A stretch of 64,000 nt of DNA from Maribacter litopenaei (GCF_025244665.1 NZ_CP104205.1:372001-436000); one strand, 5' to 3'. Shown: positions 8,866 to 20,209, counted from the stretch's first letter. Program-made: numbers and translations. The notes: generated by a model not told the origin, from the sequence alone.

Positions 8866-11269
8866 TTAAAATCGGGCTAAAAGACCGCCACCCCAGCCAT
8901 ATCGGTTATTGTAATTTGCTTGTATTGAAAAATTTCGGGATAGGATATAAGAGGTTCCCACCAACCATTGCGTTTCGCCCTGATAGGATGTATCGCCTAT
9001 ATCGTTCACCCAACCAAAGTCTGCCCGGTATTCGTATTCCCCTTCAAGGAAAAAGCGTGGAAAAAGCAACAGTTCCCTATCGAGACGTATCCTTGGGCGC
9101 AGTTGATGGTCTACACTCACATCTACATTAAATCGGTAAGGCGTAAAGTATTTTACACCAATTAGACCTACTGTATTAAAGGTGTCATACGAGTCGGGTG
9201 TAGAAGTTTCGGTATTTACTCCTACATAGAGGCGCACCCAATCATTGAGATACCTATTATAGTTTACTTCGGCTTCAAGGTTTTTGTTATAATCGAACTC
9301 TGCTCTTAAACCAAATTCATTCCGAATATTGCTTGACATCAGAAATAGTTCATTAAAGTTTGAGCCTGCACGCAACAATCCCCAAGAATAGTAATGGTCT
9401 GTTTCGTCAATCAGTTTTTGAACGGGAAAGTTTTTCATCCTTTCATCCCTTGGGGTATCATAGCTGAATACGCGAGCCATACCGCCCATCATATGGTACA
9501 GGATGTGGCAGTGAAAGAACCAATCGCCATACTCCTCGTTATAGAACTCGATAACCACTTTCTGCATCGGTGGCACATTGACGGTGTGTTTCAACGGCGA
9601 GCGCTCACCATTTTCATTGATTACCCTAAAATAATGCCCGTGAAGGTGCATCGGGTGGTGCATCATCGTTAGGTTGTTAAGGGTAATGCGGGTTACTTCA
9701 CCACCCCTGATTTTAATCTTATCCGTTTCTGAAAGTGGCACACCGTTAATACTCCACACATAGCGTTGCATATTTCCGGTCAGGTTTAATAGAATGTCGT
9801 TTACGGGCAAATCAGCCTTGTAGGTGGTATTTTCCTTCGCTTTTAAGAAATCATAGTTGAAATAGGTTTTACGGGTATCGTAATCAAAAGAGGAAGTGTC
9901 TTTTTGCATCATAGGCATATCGTGCCCCATATGGCCTCCCATCATATGCGAAGGTTCGGTAGATTTCATTGGCATTGAATCTTTTTTCATTCCTGCCATA
10001 CCGTCCATCTTTTTATCCATCTTCATTTGCTTATGGTCGTCCATCTTCATATTGTCGCCCATTTCGCCTTTATTCATTGACATTTTGTCTTGCATTCCCA
10101 TATTCATCTGGCCATCTTTCATATCCATTTTCATCCCGTAATTTTCCTTCAAAAACTCGGGTGTTTTTTTCTTTTTGTTACCCACCATTGCAGGGGCGCC
10201 CATCTTCATATCCATTTTGGCCATTTGTTTCATCATTGCAACCTTGTCCGGTCTCTCAATTCTTTTTGCTGGATACAGGCTTCCCTGTCCCAAGCGCAAC
10301 GAGGTGCTACCGAGAACCGTCTTGAGCGGTGGCGGTAACTTCCAAAGTACCTTCAGGGATGGTTACGATAACATCATAGGTTTCGGCAATACCAAAAAGG
10401 AAACGGCTTTTAGGTACAGGTTCCACATCAATACCATCGCCCGCAACGACCATAGGGTTGCCACCGCCAAAATCCATCCAGTAATAGGTAGAGGCGGATG
10501 CATTGATAAAGCGAAGCCGTACTTTTTCGCCTGTTTTGAATTCGGGATACTCGGCCAATGATTTTCCATTGGTCAGAAATGCCGGATAATAGATGTCGGC
10601 TATATCTGCTCCTTCCATACGGTCTCTCCAAAATTTCAGTTGTGCACCAAATGCGCCTTCCTTGATAACCCTGCCCAAAGGAACCGCCGTACCTTTTTTG
10701 ACCTGATACCACTCGTTACCTCTTTTAAGGTTTCTCAAAACATTCATAGGATTTTCGTTGGTCCAATCAGAGAGTACCACAACCAAATCCTTGTCATATT
10801 CCGTAGTTTTTTCTTTTGGGTGAATAATAATAGACCCATAAACACCGCTTTGCTCCTGTAGCATCGTGTGGGAATGGTACCAGTAGGTGCCTGATTGGTT
10901 GATTGGGATTCTGTATTGAAAAGTTGTTCCTGGTTTAATAGGTGGCGTGGTCAAATAGGGAACGCCATCGTAAAAATTGGGTAATATCAACCCGTGCCAA
11001 TGTACAGAGGTTTCCACATCCATTTTATTGGTAACATTGATAATGGCGAGGTCGCCCTCGGTGAATTCCAAGACTGATCCAGGAATACTACCATTGATGG
11101 TCATTCCTTTTGCTGTTACACCAGCGAGCGTCATTTCATTTTCTTCAATGGTTAAGTTATACTCCTTGACAGGTCTACCTTCTTCATTTCTGTCCGCACC
11201 GTTTGTGCCTACTTGGGCAAATACAGTAGAAGAAAACAGCAATAGGGTGGTGATTTGTAATATTTTCAT
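8866..11269 (-). CDS. Multicopper oxidase fused to a PcoB/CopB-like barrel (one frameshift)
   Basis: Periplasmic Cu(I) oxidase of the PcoA/CueO type. It has a signal peptide (MKILQITTLLLFSSTVFAQ), cupredoxin domain 1 with HWHGL and WYHSH, a long Met/His/Lys-rich segment (repeats such as KMDKKMDGMAGMKK, HMMGGHMGHDMPMM), and a last cupredoxin with HPMHLHGH and HCHILYHMMGGM, which supply the type 1/2/3 copper ligands. After about residue 620 follows a beta-strand-rich region starting YYSWGLLRAG and ending YGWGGGLLARF, resembling the PcoB outer-membrane barrel. The single break at 10310-10315 (CCGAGA for CCAGA) is repaired to D-G-S-G-S-T-S, giving 800 residues. It lies 3 bp after cusC. Confidence 0.93.
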
Positions 11270-11271
11270 TT

Positions 11272-12487
11272 TTAATTTATTAAATAGTTTAAAAGTGCTG
11301 ATTGCACGTAATACATCTTTATGGATTCGATTTGGTTCATCTGAAATTTCAGTTGCAATTCCTGAATGTCCAGCACATCGTTAAAATCGATGGTTCCCGT
11401 TTCATAATTCTTTATTAATATTTCCTCGGCATCGTTAGCCTGCATTAAACTCTTTTCTTGGGTATTGAACTGAATACGGGCTTGATTGCGCTGTGATTTT
11501 GCTTTCGCGAAAGCGGTTTCAAGTACATTCAAACGCTCTGTTTTTTGTGATTCGATTTCCAGTTGTCTCAGTTCGTTCTGTTTGGAAACCGATGAATAGC
11601 GGTTGTTGAAAATAGGTATGGACAGCGATACCATTGGCATCACGATATCCTTGCCGTTGTCGCTAAAGGTCATATCGGGACGTTCGGAAACGGGTACATA
11701 GTCCAATCCAAAACCGATGTTCGGGGCACTTTCCTTTTGGTTCAGCAATTCGGATTGTTCAATGGACTCGTAAAGTCTATCATATTTGAGCAGTTCGGGA
11801 TTAAGCGCCAATCCTTCATCGCTGTATATCGGGTCTTCCGTTGGGATGGTCATTTCGGGACGATTTCAACGGCAATGCTTTCCTTTCGGTTCAAAAGATT
11901 GTTGAAGCTGACCTGTTCCGCCAAATACTCCTCCTGCAAGACCTCTTTTTGTTGTTGCAGTTCGTTCGGCGAATCTGCAACCGTAGAACATCAACTGCGG
12001 AAGCCTTGCCCACTTCCACAGAGGTCAATGCCAACCGTTCGTAAGTTTGTAGTAGTTGGATGTTTTCGTCCAGTACATCCTGTTTCGCATTGATGGCATA
12101 TAGTTGATAGTAGGATTGGGCGACCGAAAGTGCCAGTTTTCGTTTGGCAATGGCAATTTCAACAAACTCGGTTTCCGCCATTGAGCTGGCATAGTTTTCC
12201 CGTGCCGTTATCGTACCGAACCACGGCAACATCTGCGAAATCGAAAATCGTGCCCGTTGCGCACCCGTTCGGGTTTCGGGTTCGCTTACAAAGTATCCTG
12301 CGCTTACCACAGTATTAGGTAGCGTATTGACTTCGTTCACTTTTTCTTCGGCGATATTGTACCGCAGCTCGTAAGCCTGAATATCCGGATTGTTCGCTTC
12401 TGCTTCCTGTATATAAGATTGAAGCTCTTGCGCTTCCGCGTAAAAAGAAACAAGCAATAATCCGATGATGATTTTTACATTTTTCAT
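11272..12487 (-). CDS. cusC: CusC/TolC-type outer-membrane efflux channel (two frameshifts)
   Basis: Outer-membrane channel partner of the RND pump. It begins with a signal peptide (MKNVKIIIGLLLVSFYAEAQ) and shows two tandem coiled-coil-rich halves typical of the OEP family: SYIQEAEANNPDIQAYELRY and the later EIESQKTERLNVLETAFAKA-like helix. The end, SALLNYLIN, is usual for Bacteroidota members. Breaks at about 11966 (CCGAA for CCAGAA, restoring R-Q-N-E-L-Q) and about 11855 (CCGAA for CCAGAA, restoring V-P-E-M-T-I-P) reunite the gene at about 405 residues. The start overlaps the cusA stop (ATGA), so the two are translationally coupled. Confidence 0.9.
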
Positions 12488-15400
12488 TTGCTCGCTCGTT
12501 TAAGTTGATTTTCTTCCCGCCAGCTATATAGTACGGGCAACAGGAAATATGAGGTTACATCAATGAGCATCCCACCCACAATGGGAATGGCCATTGGAAT
12601 CATTATATCGCTTCCCTTTCCGGTGGATGTTAGCACTGGCAACAAGGCAAGAACGGTCGTTACGGTCGTCATCAAACAGGGACGGATACGCTTGCCTGCC
12701 GCTTCACGGGTAGCTTGACGAATGCCCGGTTTGTCATTCGGTTTTTCCTTATCGAAAGATTGGTCGAGATAGGTTGCCATCACCACACCGTCATCGGTAG
12801 CAATACCAAAGAGTGCGATGAATCCGACCCGGACCGCAACGCTCAGGTTGATAGTTTTGATATTGAACAACTCGCGAAGGTTCTCACCGAACAAATTGAA
12901 ATTGAGAAACCAGTCTTGTCCATAGAGCCAAATCATCACAAAGCCACCTGCAAATGCTACGGCAATGGCGGTAAATACCATCAATGAGGTGGTGACCGAT
13001 TTAAACTGAAAGTATAGAATGAGAAATATGATAATCAAGCATAGCGGAACCACGATGGACAGGGTTTTCTCTGCACGCAACTGGTTTTCATAGGTGCCCG
13101 TAAACTTGTAGCTGATGCCTTTGGGTACGGTCAGTTCGCCGCTGTCTATCTTTTCTTGAATCAAGGCCTGGGCATTTTCCACCACATCCACTTCGGCAAA
13201 GCCGTCCAGCTTGTCAAATAAAACATAGCCGACCAAGAAGGTGTCCTCACTTTTGATGACCTGCGGACCTTGCTCATACCGGATGTCCACGAGTTCGCCA
13301 AGGGGAACGGGGCTTCCTTTTTCCACGGGAACGTAGATATTCTTTAGGTCGGTCGGATTATCACGCAGCTCTCGTGGGTAGCGTACCCTAACGGCGTAGC
13401 GTTCCCTACCTTCGACTGTTTGGGTCAGGGGCATCCCACCTACGGCCACTTGCAGGATTTCCTGTACGTCCATAATCGAAACCCCGTAACGCGCCAACTG
13501 TTCCCGTTTGATATCCACCAACAGATAGGGTTTGCCCACGATACGGTCGGCAAATACGGCCTGTTCTTTTACACCTTCGGCCTGTTTCAATATTTCTTCG
13601 AGTTCCAAGCCGAAAGCTTCGATTTCCCGTAAGTCCTGCCCCTTGACCTTAATGCCCATTGGCGCGCGCATACCCGTTTGCAGCATCACCAATCGGGTTT
13701 CGATAGGCTGTAACTTAGGGGCGGAAGTAATACCGGGCAGTTTAGTGACCCTGACGATTTCGTTCCGGATATCATCCGGGCTCGGATTTCAGGTCGCCAG
13801 TTTCGGTAGTACTCGCCATCATCATCGGGAATCAATTCGTTTCTTGTGATGGTAGTTTGCAATTGGGATGCTTCATAACTGGCATCGTTTTCTACTTCGT
13901 TGTTCGGATTAATATGGAACCTATCATTTTTCAATACAAAAAGTCCGTCGTCGTTTACCCGATAGCGTTGCCGTTCCCCTGAAGCGTTGCGCATATATTC
14001 CGACTTGTACTGAATCACGTTCTCGTACATCGAAAGCGGTGCCGGGTCAAGCGCGGATTCGGTGCGGCCTGCCTTTCCGACCACGGTCTCGATTTCAGGG
14101 ATGGTGGCCACCGCCATATCCAATTGTTGCAAGACCCGTTTATTTTCGGCTACACCTGAGTGCGGTAGCGAGGTAGGCATCAACAGGAACGAACCCTCGT
14201 TGAGCGCTGGCATAAATTCCTTACCCGTGTTGCGCATTATGAAGAAACCGAGAACCAGCAATGTGGTGGGAATTATCAAGAACAGCAATCTGTTTTGCAA
14301 TGCCCATCTTAAGATGCTATCGTAGTATTTTCTGAGTAGCGAAAAGATGCCCGAACACCAAAACAGCTTACCGCTACAAAAATGAGGTTCATAATCAGGC
14401 TGCGGTCGAAGCCGAGCGGTCGCCAGTATTCAGCCAATAGGAATACAACTGCGATTGTGGCAATAGCCGTATTGATGAGATTTTTTTGCTTTACCGCTAC
14501 GCTCTCCCTTTGGTCGTGAATCTCGCCAGCTCGATTTCGCGAAAGCGTAACACGCATCGATAAAATGGCTACCAAGCCAAAAGCGACAAGTACCAATCCT
14601 ATCCAATACCCAAAAATCACTGCGGTGATTCCCAAAAGGATTAAAAGCCCATTGATGGCATATTTGAGCCGTTCCCGCATTTCGGTCTTTCTAAAGAAAG
14701 TGGCTGCGAATGGCGGTATAAGGAATAGGGCAATAACGAGTGCAGCGGCCAATGCCATTGTTTTGGTAAATGCCAATGGTCGAAAGAGTTTCCCTTCAGC
14801 ACCAATCATCGTAAACACCGGAAGGAAACTAATTATTGTAGTCATTACAGCAGTAACAATAGCGCCGGAAACTTCGGATGTGGCGTTGTAAACGATTTCG
14901 TTTGTTGTATAGGGTTGACCGTTTTTGTTTACCCGCAAGTCTTCATCTTCCGGATGTCGAATCATATTTTCGGCAAGGATGACCCCGACATCTACCATCG
15001 TACCAATAGCAATGGCGATACCCGAAAGTGCCACAATGTTCGCATCCACATTAAAGAGCTTCATCGTGATAAAGACCATCAACACCGCCACGGGCAATAA
15101 TCCGGAAATCAATATGGATGCTCTGAGATTGAAAACCATTATGATAATGACCAAAATGGTAATCAGGATTTCCAAGGTCAGGGCCTCGTTGAGCGTACCC
15201 AAGGTTTCTTGAATGAGTTCGGTACGGTCGTAAAAGGGGACAATAGTGACTTGGGAGGTTCTACCGTCGGCCAGTTCTTTTGAAGGAAGCCCCGAGCTTA
15301 CCTCGTCGATTTGGTCTTTGACATTATTGATGACTTCCAGCGGATTGGCACCGTAACGGGCAACTACCACACCGCCCACGACTTCGGCACCTTCCTTGTC

Positions 15401-16280
15401 CAAAATGCCGCGACGTGTAGCTGATCCCAAGTGTACCTTGCCTACATCCTTTATCCTGATGGAAGTGAAATTCTCGGAATCGACTACCGCATTTTCTATA
15501 TCGGCTATGGATTTTACGTACCCCGGACCGCGCACCAGGTATTCGGCCTTGTTCATTTCCAAGGTTTGCGCACCGATGTCCTGATTGCTTTCCCTAACGG
15601 CCTTTACAATATCCGCCGGACCGATGTTGTACTGCCGCATCTTTTCGGGGTCAACATCCACTTGGTATTCCTGAACGTATCCGCCAATGGATGCCACTTC
15701 ACTTACACCGCTTGCAGAAGAGAGCGCATATTTTACGTAGTAATCCTGTATGCTTCGTAGTTCCTGTAAATCCCATCCACCTGTAACGTTTCCCTCTTTG
15801 TCACGACCTTCCGGAGTGTACCAAAAAATCTGTCCCAATCCCGTGGCATCCGGGCCCAAGGCGGGATTGACACCATCGGGCAACAGACCGCTGGGTAGCG
15901 AATTGAGCTTTTCGAGGATGCGGCTACGCGACCAGTAGAATTCGATGTCCTCTTCAAAAATGATGTAGATACTGGAAAACCCGAACATCGAAGAACTACG
16001 AATGGTCTTGACGCCAGGTATTCCGAGAAGGGAAGTGGTGAGCGGGTAGGTAATCTCGGTCCTCGATATCCTGAGGAGAGCGCCCTTGCCACTTGGTGAA
16101 AACAATCTGTTGGTTTTCGCCAATATCGGGTATGGCATCTACAGCCACAGGGTCATTGGGCAATATTCCGGTGTCCCAATTAAAGGGTCCGTTCACGATA
16201 CCCCAACCCACGAAAAGGGCTAGCATCAGTACCGCAACGAGCTTATTTTCTATAAGGAATTTTATGCCTTTGTTCAGCAT
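12484..16280 (-). CDS. cusA: CusA-type heavy-metal RND efflux pump (copy 2, three frameshifts)
   Basis: Second HME-RND pump, Cu(I)/Ag(I) exporter. The start is MLNKGIKFLIENKLVAVLM. It shows VAVDAIPDIGENQQ, the helix-4 motif GTMVDVGVILAENM, SGAIVTAVMTTIISFLPVF, FMPALNEGSFLLMP and, near the end, GIATDDGVVMATYLDQS. Breaks: 16054-16059 (CCGAGA for CCAGA, restoring D-Q-I-T-Y-P), about 14351 (CCGA for CCAGA, restoring V-L-G-I-F) and about 13782 (CCGAG for CCAGAG, restoring I-Q-S-P-D-D-I). Correction gives 1265 residues, longer than the roughly 1040 of E. coli CusA. The extra length is mainly an inserted membrane region around residues 510-620, which I believe is usual in this phylum. Confidence 0.93.
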
Positions 16281-16385
16281 ATAAAATGATAATTAGACAG
16301 TTATACAATTGTGGCTTGTTGCAATTCTAAAAGTTGAATACAACAAAACGTGCCCGGAACGGGATAACCGTTGGGCTTAGTGCCG

Positions 16386-16403
16386 TTCCGATGGGTATCG
16401 GAA
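16386..16403. other. Perfect hairpin in the HYC-cusA spacer
   Basis: TTCCGAT-GGGT-ATCGGAA is a perfect 7-bp stem with a 4-base loop between the HYC_CC_PP gene and cusA copy 2. There is no clean T-run after it on the minus strand, so it is more likely an mRNA structure or attenuator-like element than a strong terminator. Function unknown. Confidence 0.4.
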
Positions 16404-16422
16404 TCGGGCTACTGTCTAAAAA

Positions 16423-16842
16423 TCAAATTAAATAAGTCTCGTAGAGTATCTGAACGTCCCGTTCAATAAAGGGGGGCGAGTAATCCTTGAAGGGAACGAT
16501 ATTTTCATCAAGTCCCTCGAAAAGATTGATATAGGTGTAGAAAAATGTGGCAACGAAGGTTTGTTGCTCAAAAGTAAGTTTGTTGAATGATGTTTTAAGG
16601 TCGTCGCTACCTTCCTTCACGATTTTTTGGTCTGAGCAACACGATTTATTGCTCATTGAAGGATTTTCACAACCCGTGGTTGGTTGTGCCTTTTCCATTC
16701 CGCAGGTTTCTGCCTTTGTGAAGAAACTAAAATCGACCAAAGAGTCCCCGCAGTAGTGTATATCAACCGTGAATGACATCGTAGTGAACATCACTACAAA
16801 TGCCATTAAAACAGATAATATTTTATGGAAAACCTTTTTCAT
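16423..16842 (-). CDS. HYC_CC_PP family small exported protein
   Basis: A 139-residue protein with an N-terminal signal (ILSVLMAFVVMFTTMSFTV), the family motif HYCGD at about residues 29-33, then ETCGMEK, a CENPS and the Cys pair in SCCSDQK, and a C-terminal segment ending PFIERDVQILYETYLI with P-P before it. HYC_CC_PP proteins are small Bacteroidota proteins commonly linked to copper or metal efflux operons, with unknown function. Cys/His spacing suggests metal binding. It is the first gene of the copper block, 142 bp upstream of cusA copy 2, and is intact. Confidence 0.85.
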   Translation of the reverse strand: MKKVFHKILSVLMAFVVMFTTMSFTVDIHYCGDSLVDFSFFTKAETCGMEKAQPTTGCENPSMSNKSCCSDQKIVKEGSDDLKTSFNKLTFEQQTFVATFFYTYINLFEGLDENIVPFKDYSPPFIERDVQILYETYLI

Positions 16843-16980
16843 CGATGCAAAATTACAAAATTTTAAGATTCTTTTTTTGGTTTAAGGAATTTTTGGGCAA
16901 TGCAATCGATGAAAAATAGTCAAAAAATGTGAGATGTTTTATAAGATAATAGTTTGTGGGACAAAGAATGAAAACGAAAT

Positions 16981-19287
16981 TTAGAATGAAAGTCCTCTAC
17001 CTTTGCCTTTGTATTTCGACCAATCCGTAAACTCATCCTTGAACCCGTTATAGACTTCTTCGGTTTTCTTGCCCCTACTGCCCAATAAGGAGCTAACGGC
17101 ATAAACGCCTTTTCTGAGCAGTCTGTTTTGTTGGATATTCGAATGCCTCGCTGATGCCATTTTCACACTTTCGCGAAGTCCGTTATCCATATGGTGTTGC
17201 ACTATTTCCCGGTGCAGGTTCGGGTACCCTTTTTCAGCGGTTAGCATAAAGGCGACCTTGTCGTACAGTCCCCTTTCCATCAAATGTCCCGCCCATAGGT
17301 TTTCGAGATTGTTCCTTCCATCTGCTATTAGTTCATTAATGATAGGTTGTTGTCCTTTTAATGTTTCGCTTAAATCAGGAATTGAACTCAAATACTGGTT
17401 CGTTCTTTTCGGCAAGGGGCAACTTGTTGTATTGTCCGTATAAATGGATTTGATCTCGAACCCTTTCTCTCCATTTACAAAATAGAACCCCTTGGCATTG
17501 AACAGGGAGATATAATCCTTCGCCGATTTTTCGAAAGGCGCATGCATACGTTCGGCATTCTTTATATACGAACCCAAAGCGATACTTTCATATTGCTTTT
17601 TGTAAACGGTATTCATTTTTCCATATAGTTTCGGAAAAATCATAGGCAAGAATATAGCCGTTGCAGTCAGCTTAGGACTGTTATCGGAAGACTGCTCCGA
17701 AAGCATATCCAACATCAAATGGTTTTGACGCACGAATCCCGTGGATACATGTTTTTCCATATGCTCGGGGAAGGACAAGTCTCCCGGAGTAACGGGAACC
17801 GTATGCTTGTTCGATTTGGTAAAGGACAATTTGTTGTCATAGTACTTTACGCCCAAAGCTTGGAACAAAAGACGAACACTCCCCTGTTTCGTGCCAACAT
17901 TGAAAATGTCCTTTTTCAATACCTTGCCGATAAGTTTGAATATGTTCTCTAAGATTTCTTTTTCCTTTTTGGTCTCAATTTCATACAATCTGTCCCTGAC
18001 CATGGGAAAGATATTTTCTACCGCTTTCCTGAAATCCGTCCTTTGATTTCTTGGGATGTAGCGTTCCAAGAAATTATGAGCTTTGGAGGCCGTCAAGATT
18101 GGAACGATATCCCCGAAGTTGGTTTTCAGAATATGTTCCGAAAGCAGTCCTTGCTGTTTCGGGGATTTAAGATAGGATGTTGTAAAAGCGTCTTTTATAA
18201 GTTTTTGGATTTCCAATTTGACCTGTTTGCTTTCCATATCGACTTGGGTGGGTTCGTGCCCTTTACCAAAAATGTCTAAACGATTCTGCATCCGAACGTT
18301 CTTGCCAAGCTCCCTTGCCCTGAAAACATAGCGCGATCTGTCAAAGATAGTGTACCCCTCGATAACATCTCCTTTTTTGTCCAGTTTGATATCAATGTGC
18401 TGATATTCCTTTAGCATGGCTTCCAGGTCATGCGGACGGATGGTCCGGAAAAGGTCGTAAGTGGTCTCTATTTGTTTCAAGAGCCGTTTACGGTACATCG
18501 GCAACAGCTTCGATTTGGAATGGATATCGAATACCTTTTGAAGTTTTGGGCCGCTCAAATTTCGGTGTACGGCGGAACCATTGATTAATCGTGTTTTATA
18601 CCCATTTTGGTTATTCAGCCCATATGCGACCCCTATTCTTCCCGTTTCACTTTTGGTCTGTCTTACTTCAATATGATACCGTTTTACCAATCGTGCAAGT
18701 TCATCAAAACTGCGCACCCTGTATTTTTGGTTGATGCTGTTCAGGACATCCTGTAGATAGTACTTCGTTCCTTTTTCGGCTTCCATTCCAAACTGTTTTT
18801 CCGGTAATCGGTATATCGGTAGTTGGCTTGTCTGTTTTTTGGTCGGTGCAGGTGTAAGTCCGTACTTTTTTTCGAGGTGTTTCCGTATCGCCATACTTCT
18901 TTTGTGGCTATTGTAGATTCCGAGTACTTTTCCGTCTTCCTTTACTGTGGTGGTTACAATATGGACATGCTCGTGCTTGGTATCGTTGTGGCGCACCACT
19001 ACAAAGGGCTGATTTCCAAAGCCCATATTTTCCATATACTCCTCGGAGATTTTATAGAAGATCCTATCGTCCAAATGTTCGCCATGGGGAAGGTTCAAAC
19101 TTATATGGGCATACCGGTTCTTGGTGGCGTTGCGCTGTCCCTGAAAATAAAGCACGCTCCCGAAAAATTTTGGCGATATGTTTCGTGAAAATGTGTTTCC
19201 GTAGCCGAGTATTCGCATACCTTCCTTTCCGAAAACATAGTTCAATGTTCCGGTACAGGTTTGGCCGTAAATGATCTTTGCTATCAT
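16981..19287 (-). CDS. mobB: MobB-like relaxase / mobilization nuclease
   Basis: A 768-residue relaxase that would nick the element at oriT and pilot the strand into a recipient. The N-terminal domain has MIAKIIYGQT...LNYVF, HISLNLPHGE and the HUH-type metal site in KHEHVHIVTT near residue 107, as in the PF03432 (MobP/MobB) family of Bacteroidota mobilizable elements. The rest is long, helical and basic. The tail GKGRGLSF resembles the tail of the small protein at 22719-22964. The start overlaps the mobC stop (ATGA). Although over 2.3 kb long it has no frameshift, and I see no CCAGA or TCTGG in it. Confidence 0.93.
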   Translation of the reverse strand: MIAKIIYGQTCTGTLNYVFGKEGMRILGYGNTFSRNISPKFFGSVLYFQGQRNATKNRYAHISLNLPHGEHLDDRIFYKISEEYMENMGFGNQPFVVVRHNDTKHEHVHIVTTTVKEDGKVLGIYNSHKRSMAIRKHLEKKYGLTPAPTKKQTSQLPIYRLPEKQFGMEAEKGTKYYLQDVLNSINQKYRVRSFDELARLVKRYHIEVRQTKSETGRIGVAYGLNNQNGYKTRLINGSAVHRNLSGPKLQKVFDIHSKSKLLPMYRKRLLKQIETTYDLFRTIRPHDLEAMLKEYQHIDIKLDKKGDVIEGYTIFDRSRYVFRARELGKNVRMQNRLDIFGKGHEPTQVDMESKQVKLEIQKLIKDAFTTSYLKSPKQQGLLSEHILKTNFGDIVPILTASKAHNFLERYIPRNQRTDFRKAVENIFPMVRDRLYEIETKKEKEILENIFKLIGKVLKKDIFNVGTKQGSVRLLFQALGVKYYDNKLSFTKSNKHTVPVTPGDLSFPEHMEKHVSTGFVRQNHLMLDMLSEQSSDNSPKLTATAIFLPMIFPKLYGKMNTVYKKQYESIALGSYIKNAERMHAPFEKSAKDYISLFNAKGFYFVNGEKGFEIKSIYTDNTTSCPLPKRTNQYLSSIPDLSETLKGQQPIINELIADGRNNLENLWAGHLMERGLYDKVAFMLTAEKGYPNLHREIVQHHMDNGLRESVKMASARHSNIQQNRLLRKGVYAVSSLLGSRGKKTEEVYNGFKDEFTDWSKYKGKGRGLSF

Positions 19288-19670
19288 ACCGTTTGTTCTG
19301 TCATGACAATCTCTAAAAGTGCATGTAGCAATCTGTTCGTCTTTTGTATTTCATTTTGCAGATTACTGTTCGGGTTTCTCAGGTTTTTGTGGTGTGCGAT
19401 TTTGACTAATTGGTTAATGTTGTTGCCTATTCTGTTGATGTGGTAAGCAAGGTTCGAGGTATCGGGGAGCCTATCTTTTTCTTCGGCCTCCTGCTGCAAA
19501 ACTAATCTCCTCAGGAGTGGACTTATAACGCCCCTTTGCGAAATATCGAGATTATAGGATTCACAGATTTTTCGCAATCTTTCAAATTCGGAATCGTTGA
19601 AACGCAGCATTATGTTATGGAATCTCTTCTTGTTTCCCAATCGTTTCCGACCTCTTTTTTGTTTTTCCAT
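19284..19670 (-). CDS. mobC: MobC/MobA-like relaxosome accessory protein
   Basis: A 128-residue basic protein. The N-terminus is Lys/Arg-rich (KQKRGRKRLGNKKRF). It is followed by a ribbon-helix-helix-like segment (IMLRFNDSEFERLRKI) and the MobC family signature YHINRIGNNINQLVKIAHH at about residues 80-98. MobC proteins bind oriT and help the relaxase open the duplex. It is coupled to mobB by a 4-base overlap and is preceded by 540 bp containing the oriT-like structure. Confidence 0.9.
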   Translation of the reverse strand: MEKQKRGRKRLGNKKRFHNIMLRFNDSEFERLRKICESYNLDISQRGVISPLLRRLVLQQEAEEKDRLPDTSNLAYHINRIGNNINQLVKIAHHKNLRNPNSNLQNEIQKTNRLLHALLEIVMTEQTV

Positions 19671-19934
19671 TTTCGTTGCTTTTTAAGCAAAACACTTCGC
19701 CGAAGTAGACAATTCTAAGTTACTTAGAATGCACCTCGCTATCCGTTTCACGGATAAATATAAGTAATCAATTATGAATTTAACTATCTATTAATCAATT
19801 GTTTAAGTCGTTAATTCATATCGAACCATATCAATATAAATGGGTACAGGCATGAAATTAAAATGGTCTAATATGGTGTTTAAAAAATGGGAAGAATTAC
19901 GGCAGTGTTCAAGTTTTTTGTGGGTAGGGAGAAA

Positions 19935-20080
19935 AAAGGGCAAGCGGCATTTTGCCGCTTGTGCTTTTGCGCGGCCGCGAGGGGGTCTTGCAAAACCGGA
20001 ACGGAAAGACGAGCGAAAGCGGGCGGACGAAGGTCGCCCGCTCGGGAGGATCGGAGTGGAATTTTTGCAAGACTTCCGCA
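19935..20080. other. GC-rich nested inverted repeats, candidate oriT
   Basis: The 19671-20209 spacer between mobC (minus) and the hypothetical gene (plus) has no credible gene but holds a strongly structured GC-rich island in an AT-rich flank. It contains CAAGCGGCA-TTT-TGCCGCTTG (19941-19961). Arms GTCTTGCAAAA (19985-19995) and TTTTGCAAGAC (20063-20073) enclose an inner hairpin, GCGGGC-G-GAC (19019+1000, i.e. 20019-20028), loop GAAG, then GTC-GCCCGC (20033-20041). Position directly upstream of mobCB fits an origin of transfer. A structured RNA is the alternative. No nick site was identified. Confidence 0.55.
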
Positions 20081-20209
20081 GTGGCTTGGGAATATATGGC
20101 TGAATAAAAAAGTTAAAAAGAGTACTACCTCCTTAGTTAAAATCTTTACTCGGTATCTTTGGTCAATCTTAAAATCTAGACCTACGACAAACAAAAAAAC
20201 TTATAGCCA

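Noticed and set aside
16842-16855. TAATTTTG box just upstream of the HYC_CC_PP start as the copper operon promoter
   Set aside because: It is only 5 bp from the ATG, no minus-33 element is found at normal spacing, and the region is so AT-rich that a chance match is likely.
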